NCBI GenBank assembly: GCA_000827205.1
Contig: KN832574.1
Coordinates: 1 to 64,000 of the forward strand
Reading direction: 5' to 3'
DNA from: Plicaturopsis crispa FD-325 SS-3
Lineage: Eukaryota > Basidiomycota > Agaricomycetes > Amylocorticiales > Amylocorticiaceae
Length of the DNA stretch: 64,000 bases
Shown: positions 58,271 to 64,000 of the stretch, piece by piece
Position numbering within the stretch: position 1 is the first letter of the stretch
How the letters are laid out: each line of letters opens with the position of its first letter
Translations under genes and position numbers: made by a program
The notes under the pieces: generated by a model
Databases searched by the model: none
What the model saw: only the letters and a program-made list of their open reading frames with translations
What the model was told of the DNA's origin: nothing

Positions 58271-59157
58271 CTCTTCCTAGTATCTTCCGTCGCGTATATG
58301 CATCGTGGAAGAAACAAGGTACGTCGCTATTCGTTGGCGCTGCACTCGTCACTAGTAGTGAGCTCATTTTGTGTAGTGCCACATTCAATCTGTGCGTCAG
58401 ATTCGTGTGGAGTGGGACCGTCTCGCCGTCGGTGCGAACAGCTGACCGGGCACGATCTGGGGCGTGTTTTGTGCATACCCAGCGGCATCCGACCCAAGCC
58501 ACGCGAAATAGGTACGGTCATAGGCGTGTTGTAGGCGTGTGGATATACTACACCGCGTGTGTAGGTAAGCTACACCGGTACCGCTGCTGCGCAGCAAGTA
58601 AATATGCCCCCGCGTCAAAACTGGGGTATTCCAAATGCGACGACCCTCGTTCTTCGTCGCGCATCCCGCACTGCTGCGCACGCCGCACGCACTCTTCCCC
58701 ACCGTTCCTTCAAGCGTCCCTGTTTTTTGTATGGATCCTAGTCCTGCTCCAGTTCATGTGCATTAGCGTACGCATATAATTTCACCGCCTGCACGTTTCC
58801 GTGGTGCCCTGCCCTGCTCCGTATGGTCATGCCAGTATACGTATACATTCACGGGAGCCCCGCGCTGTGAATTCAGGTGCAACCTGCATCTTGCCGCGAG
58901 AGTTGGGGACTTTTGAAATTCTTGCGCGACCTGAAAAAATGACGTCAGCCAATGAGGGAGCGAGCACACGGCGTCCGGCCGCAAACGGCGTTCAAACCTT
59001 CACGCCTCGTTTATTTTCCTCACCGGTCAAACTTGCTCTTTCCCTTCACCTTCACCTTCCTCCCGCTCCTCCTCCTCCTTCTCCTTGCGCTTTACATCTT
59101 TCCTCGTCCTACCGCACTTTTTCAACTAACACGCGCGCAGTCGTCTCCGAGCGCACG
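58271..59157. other. Unassigned DNA and promoter of the next gene
   Basis: Short frames only. A pyrimidine-rich tract of CTTCACCTTCCTCC type at 59030-59100 precedes the ATG at 59158, as in strong basidiomycete promoters. Confidence 0.35.
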
Positions 59158-61621
59158 ATGGACCGCCGCGCACCCCGCATCAAGCGCCAGGGCCAGAGCT
59201 CCGGTGCATCTGGTGGCAGCAGCAGCGCGAATGCAGCAGGGCCCGCGAGCAGTGAGTCGTCGCCGTTCAGATTCACTTTTATTCCTTTTTCCTTTTGCTA
59301 GCTTTGTTGCGTTCCGTGTGCGTACGTCTGCCACAGATGTTGTACGAGCAGGAGAGAAGGTGTCGCTGGATGGAGCGGCGACTCTGTGCCCGCGTGTGCG
59401 TATTTCCGTGCATCGGGTCCAGGCGATGATACGCCAAGCGATATTGCTCTGCTATGCCTGTCATCGGGATTGATATCGCGCCGCTCTGAGTACCGATATC
59501 TCTGGCGTACGACGAGCCTCGGCCTGGTTGTCCGCGGACGACGGCGCGAGGGCGAAGGAGCTGTTTCATATCCGACCGCTGATGCCAGTTAATTGGCTTT
59601 CTGCATCACATCTGACTTTCTGCACGACATTTCCTGGTGGATCGTGGGTCGTCGTGAGCGGTGTCGACATCGAGTTGCCTATCTTATCGTGCGCCCGCAC
59701 GTCCCTCTTGTCATGCGCCCGCACGTCCCTCTCATCGTGCGCCCGCATAATCCGCTTCTCTCTACCGCGCCAGCTGCGGCGCGGAAACGCTTTCTGGGGG
59801 AGAGTCTTCTCGTTTCGTTTCATATCCGACCGCTCAATTTTTCTTTTTTTTCTGCGCCTCCTAATTCTGTTTTTGGCGGTATCGACGCAAAGCTATTTGC
59901 GGCGCGCCGCGAAACGTTTCATGTCTCCCGTCTCGATTTTTTTTTGCATCCGCACAAACGAGCGCCCTCATTTCCTTGTATGCGGATCCGGCCCCCGCCC
60001 ATGGTAGTCGTCGCGAGAAAAAAATATTGACGACATACAAGGCTCGGAGACGAACCCCACGCCGATGTCCACGTCGCCATTCCTTGCCTCTTCCTCATCA
60101 TCCCCATCGTCCCCATCATCATCATCCTCACCGCCGCCCTCTTCTTTTTCTACAGCCTCCGCGGCGGCACCGAGTAGCGCGGCTGCAAGTAGTTCGAGTA
60201 GTGACAGTTTTGCGTCTGCGTCTGGATCTTCATCTGGTCTGCTCTTCTCTTTTACCCTTACTCTCTCTCTCTCTCTCTCTCTCGTCCTCCCTCTCCATGT
60301 CCTCTACCCTTACTTCCACTGCCCCTCCTACCTCATCGGATACGCCGTCTGACAGCGCAACTGACACAACCACCCCTATAACAGCCGCCGACACGAGCAC
60401 TTCTACCACGCAAGACACCTCGACCAGCACGTCTACCACCCCCTCCACCTCCACCACCCCCACATCGACTACGCCCACGTCTACCTCCACACCCCCGGAT
60501 ACGAGCACCAGTACTAGTAATGGTGGAGGCGGGGGGACGACGACGAATGGCGGGGGAGGTGGGACGGCTACGGCTACGAATACAGGGGGGACGAGTACGG
60601 GTGCGACGGGGGTGACGAGTGGGAGTGGGAGTGGGGTTAGTGGGAGTGGGACGGCGACGAGCACGGGGACGCCTAGCCTGACGACGTCTGCGTCGACGAC
60701 TGTGTTGCAGTCCACGCTTGTGTGAGTGCGATTTTGTCTATCTTTTCACGTATTCTTTTTTATAGTGTTAGGCGCCCTCTCTATCCTCTGCCTTTCTGTC
60801 TGTTTTTTGCCCCTCTGTTCATCCCTTGCCCCCCCATACTAACGCCCCCTCCCTCCACCCGCAGCTCGACAGACGCCGCCGGCTCCGTCTTCACCACCGT
60901 CATCGTCTCCACCTCCACCACCACCTCCATCTCCACCTCCGCCCCCCTCTCCCCCTCCACCCGCACCTCCTCGCACGCAGGCGCCATCGCAGGCGGCACC
61001 GTCGGCGGCATCGCCGCCCTCGCCCTCCTGCTCCTCGGCGGCGTGTGCGTGTGGCGGAGGCGGAGGCGCGGGGAGGAGTTTGATGGGAACTTCGATCCGG
61101 ATCGGGTGGGGCATGGGGAGGGGGGGACGTTGCCGAGGGTGAATTTGGATGAGGGAGAGGGGATGGGGGCGGAGGTGACGCCGTATCCGTATCACCCCGG
61201 GGAGAGTGGGTCGACGGGCCCGAGTTCGGGGTATGGCGGGCCGCAGATGGCGCATTATGGGGACCCAGCGTATTTGGGAGCGGGTGCAGGTGGGAGCCAG
61301 AGCCCGCCGCACAGCCAGTCGCAGTACTCGACGTCGGAGTACGATGCCTATGGCCAACATCCGCAACAACAACAACAGTACGCCCAAAATCCGCAACAAC
61401 AAGGGTACGCGATGGGACCGGGGACGGGGACGAGCAGCAGCAGCGGGCCGCGGAGCGCGAAGGAGCGCGAGGCGATGCAGCGGCGGCTGGGTGTCGCCAA
61501 TCCCGGCGGAGGAGAGGGAGAAGGGAGCGGGGTGGTGGTGCATCAGGATGGGGGGCGGATTGATGAGGAGGTGGAGGGGCCGAGGGAGATACCGCCGACG
61601 TATGATAGTATACGGGAGTGA
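59158..61621 (+). CDS. Ser/Thr-rich single-pass membrane protein with PPxY tail
   Basis: The last exon, 60865-61621, and the exon before it, ending at 60721, are secure: the intron 60722-60864 joins ASTTVLQSTLV to STDAAGSVFTTVIVSTSTTT. The ectodomain is a Ser/Thr/Gly-rich, probably O-glycosylated stalk; a single membrane helix IAGGTVGGIAALALLLLGGV with CVWRRRRR follows, then a cytosolic Gly/Gln-rich tail ending EIPPTYDSIRE, a PPxY motif that could bind WW domains of a NEDD4/Rsp5-type ubiquitin ligase. The plan resembles cell-wall stress sensors of the Mid2/Wsc type or the many Agaricomycete Ser-rich membrane proteins. The 5' exons are uncertain: MDRRAPRIKRQGQSSGASGG at 59158 is a likely first exon, and 60065-60235 is Ser-rich coding-like DNA, but the junctions cannot be fixed by eye. 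Confidence 0.6.
59690..59749. repeat. 24-bp tandem repeat, about 2.5 units
   Basis: The unit TGCGCCCGCACGTCCCTC plus TTGTCA begins at 59690, 59714 and 59738. It lies within the 5' intron/leader region of the Ser/Thr-rich gene. Confidence 0.7.
60262..60285. repeat. (CT)n microsatellite
   Basis: About twelve CT units in a pyrimidine-rich tract, probably inside an intron of the Ser/Thr-rich gene because no AG occurs across it. Confidence 0.7.
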
Positions 61622-61989
61622 GCGAGTGGGCGGGAAATGGTGGGCGAACGGGGAAAGGGAGGGCGACGTGTGTGTACGACTTTAATGCTTTCGAATTGAT
61701 ACAGACAGACAGCTCTTACTTTGCACTTGGCGGACTACATACTGCGGTTAACGTTACTTTATGGAATTTATCATTTTCCAAGTGCACGGAGGACAAGTTC
61801 GACATGGACGCAGCTTAGTGTGGTTAGATAGGCAAGATGCAGTGCGCACAACAGAACGAGGGTCGAACAGAACGAGACTCCGCTCACGCCGAGGTACCCT
61901 TCACCGACGCCGCAATGCCGCAATGCCCCCCAACACCCTCTCCAGGTCGGGGTGCTGTATGCGCTGCGTACGAAGTTGGGCCACGCCAT

Positions 61990-62225
61990 GTCTGGATACA
62001 ATTCGGGACGATGTCGAGAGAAAGATGTGCGAAAGCGCTAGCTGCAGCTGGTGGGAGGGTTCTACAGTACTGCGATCTAGACATTGCAGGTGAAAGAACG
62101 GGAGGGAACGAAAGACGAGCGCGTACGCTGTGGAGATTACGTACGCGCGCCTCGTGCGACGCGTCGACGCGTCTCAATCATCTCGACCATCGCCGCGTTG
62201 CATTTTGTCCTTGGTGCACTTCATC
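61990..62225. promoter_or_regulatory. Divergent promoter with GACGCGTCGACGCGTC palindrome, copy 2
   Basis: The palindrome lies at 62158-62173 between the ATG of the truncated PD-(D/E)XK-like gene (61989, minus) and the ATG of the small unknown gene (62226, plus). It is longer than copy 1 by about 70 bp. Confidence 0.6.
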
Positions 62226-62693
62226 GATGACCACCACCACGCCCCGCACGACCGTCCAAAGCCTGCGCGGCGGCTTCGTCATCTCCGCCTCCGACGCCTG
62301 CGCATGGGCTACGACGCTCCGCGGCCCCGAGCCCGACGCCCCTCCGCTCCTCCCGGACGAATACCACTCCCTCACCATCCTCGTCACCATCAGCGCCGCC
62401 ATCCGCAGGGTCGGCGGCGTCGGGTGCGGCTTCCACGGTACGTTCGCCGGGGACAAGTACGTTGCGTGCTCGCACCGCCAGAGGAAGGTCTTTGACGTGG
62501 CGCTGTACGAGGAGAACCTGGTGAGCGGCGTCGTACCGCCGAGCTACGAGTTTGAGCCGAACGAGGCTACGGCAAGAGTAGAGAAACTGTTGGATGATAG
62601 TGGTGCGTGTTGTTACTGTAATTTTACCGTTTGGGTGCTCACGTCGTTGCAGGTGTTGAGCACAGCGAGTTCCGGACGGGGTGTCGCTCGTAG
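62226..62693 (+). CDS. Unknown small gene, copy 2, new C-terminus
   Basis: Exons 62226-62602 and 62653-62693 give about 138 residues: MTTTTPRTTVQSLRGGFVIS, ASDACAWATTLRGPEPDAPP, TILVTISAAIRRVGGVGCGF, HGTFAGDKYVACSHRQRKVF, DVALYEENLVSGVVPPSYEF, ending VEHSEFRTGCRS. The family is not recognised; it looks soluble and compact, with conserved Gly/Cys/His residues in the middle. Compared with copy 1, the ATG is intact but the last residues (VFSEHYREW) are replaced by GCRS, because the deletion that removed the 51266-52764 equivalent cuts the final exon. It could still be expressed. Confidence 0.6.
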
Positions 62694-62888
62694 TCATCGC
62701 ATCAGCGAGACATGCTAGGCGAAAGGCTTTTCCCCTTAGATTGCGCAGGGAGGCTGTATTCGAGCACCTGAGCGTTAACTTGAAAGAGGATTGGATTGGA
62801 AGTTTAATCTCTGGCCAGTAGCCGCATGTATGATGCGAGTCGGACTGTCGGAGAGAGAAGTTCAAGTCCGAAATTGGTAATCCCGTAT

Positions 62889-62925
62889 GCGTTGTTTGGC
62901 TTCGAGCAGGTAAACCAAACAACGC
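62889..62925. repeat. 37-nt foldback repeat, copy 5
   Basis: GCGTTGTTTGG, loop CTTCGAGCAGGTAAA, CCAAACAACGC, perfect 11-bp stem. It is the inverted-duplication counterpart of the copy at 51035, with one loop change. Confidence 0.85.
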
Positions 62926-63560
62926 CTGCCATTCCTCTCGTCCGAGTCGTATTTTGCTGCCTTGATCCAAATCTGTTGTCAATGCTGTCTACTTATCAGG
63001 CTGTCTCCTGGTTCTCTCCGTAACCCATCACTGGGCGCGTTCATTTTCCGTTCAATGACCACACGTGTAGCTGCAAACCTGGGTCAAGGGAACGTTGCGT
63101 GTCGGAGATCAAGGCTCTGGCAAACATACACTGGCAGTCAATGACGAACAAGGCTGCGACTTCGAGCAGCGCACCTTTTGGCTCCAAAGTGCGATCGCGC
63201 ATGTCTTCCTATTGTATTGACCACTATGATCGGCTGCGTCGCGTTGATCGCATTCTGTTCGACAACGCGTACGCCGTAGATGTCTAGATCTTTGGAGGAG
63301 TACCAGTGATGTTCGCAATCTCGTGCGGGCGTCCGTGGAGAACTCCGTCGATGTCCTCTTTGCTCCACATCCCAAGATTCCGGTAACTGGGTTTCCTGCG
63401 CGAGTCATCTATCACAACGAAAGATTCCTGGTGAGGATTTGCGTTTTTGTTGGGCGGCCCTCGTACGTGTTTCTCTTTCTCTCTGGAGCGTGGGTAGTGA
63501 GCTCAAACGCGTAAGCAGCAGGCTCGTCGTTGCATTCTGACGCGTATTTGCTGACCAGAC

Positions 63561-64000
63561 GAAGCTCGTGCAAGACGAGGCCCAAGAATGCGCGTCCGTC
63601 GACCCGAATCCGACGGCCTAGCGTCCCTTACGACGCATCGCCTTACTACTCGCACCCATGGCGGGATAGGAAACGCTCGGATGCGTGTCCCCTGCCAATA
63701 TACCCGGTGCATCCGATGATCTGCGGTATGAATCATCGCCCGAGCACTGTCGTCGTTTTTTCCGGGCCCGAGTTGACTGTGGCAGCAAGAAGGATTATGT
63801 GGTCAGTGCTGAACGACATTTGGTGAGACATATTCATGCTCGTAACCGTTTTTGTTTTCGACCGACGGCGAGATAATTGACAGACATTGCAGTCTGTGTC
63901 ATGGGCACGCATGAGAAGGCCAAGGCGTGCATGGTGTGATACAGGAGCGCCCAATTTGCCGCAAACAACTCTCCAAATATCATCGTTTTCCTCCATAGAG
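63561..64000. other. Right-edge stretch, nothing recognised
   Basis: Short frames on both strands; no family was recognised. A minus-strand frame covering 63733-63996 (MEENDDIWRVVCGKLGAPVS) may enter the window from the right. Confidence 0.3.

Larger units (their letters stand above)
61940..63560 (-). repeat. Inverted segmental duplication, copy 2
   Basis: The reverse complement of this segment matches 50525-53440 in several blocks but lacks the counterpart of 51266-52764. At its left end it carries only the first ~15 residues of the PD-(D/E)XK-like gene on the minus strand, beginning with ATG at 61989 (MAWPNFVRSAY), after which similarity stops. The right end, past 63560, is unlike copy 1. 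Confidence 0.8.

Noticed and set aside
1-64000. Retrovirus-like, LTR or other virus-derived elements
   Set aside because: I looked for long terminal direct repeats and reverse transcriptase, integrase or capsid motifs and saw none; the mobile elements found are short non-coding DNA transposon derivatives.
1-64000. tRNA or rRNA genes
   Set aside because: No stretch with convincing A- and B-box spacing and cloverleaf pairing, and no rRNA core sequence, was noticed by eye; a covariance-model scan would be decisive.

Overview
The window is nuclear DNA from a filamentous basidiomycete, most likely an Agaricomycete. Genes are cut into many small exons by 45-65 nt GT-AG introns with CTRAY-like branch sites. 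Families typical of Agaricomycetes are present: F-box/LRR, MATH-BTB, FunK1 kinase remnants, PD-(D/E)XK-like 'EVK' proteins and MLKL-like four-helix domains. No bacterial signals, rRNA, tRNA or CRISPR array were found. One assembly gap of 522 N lies at 36948-37469.

Left part (about 0.9-32.6 kb) is mostly housekeeping genes: an F-box/LRR gene (-), divergent from a large YML020W-like alpha/beta-hydrolase gene (+); an aldo/keto reductase (-), divergent from a small conserved gene (+); a gene-poor stretch at 11.5-16.9 kb; a Ser-rich coiled-coil protein; an Iml2/TTC39 TPR protein; a multi-pass membrane protein; a class V aminotransferase; a tail-anchored FHA protein of the Far9/Vps64/SLMAP type (STRIPAK); and a MATH-BTB protein.

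Middle part (32.6-46 kb) mixes single genes with small transposable elements. It holds an NmrA-like NAD(P)-binding protein, a decayed second BTB gene lying tail-to-tail with the first, an SDR, an MFS transporter, a FunK1 remnant and a SET-domain protein. Three well-delimited MITEs are present: two hAT-like with 8-bp target duplications and one mariner-like with TA duplication. A 37-nt perfect-stem foldback occurs five times in the window.

Right part (46-64 kb) is an accessory, duplication-rich region. Two head-to-head paralogous genes (46.6-49.5 kb - and 54.7-57.7 kb +) encode a MLKL-like N-terminal four-helix domain followed by a pseudokinase-like N-lobe and an unrecognised C-terminal domain. 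They share exon sizes almost exon by exon. Between them lies one copy of an inverted segmental duplication whose partner sits at 61.9-63.6 kb. Each copy carries a divergent promoter with the same GACGCGTCGACGCGTC palindrome, serving a small unknown gene and a PD-(D/E)XK-like gene, and each copy has decayed differently. A third relic of that promoter lies at 58.1-58.3 kb. This MLKL-like pair plus duplicated divergent module is the best candidate for an undescribed system; the link between the two parts is inference from position only.
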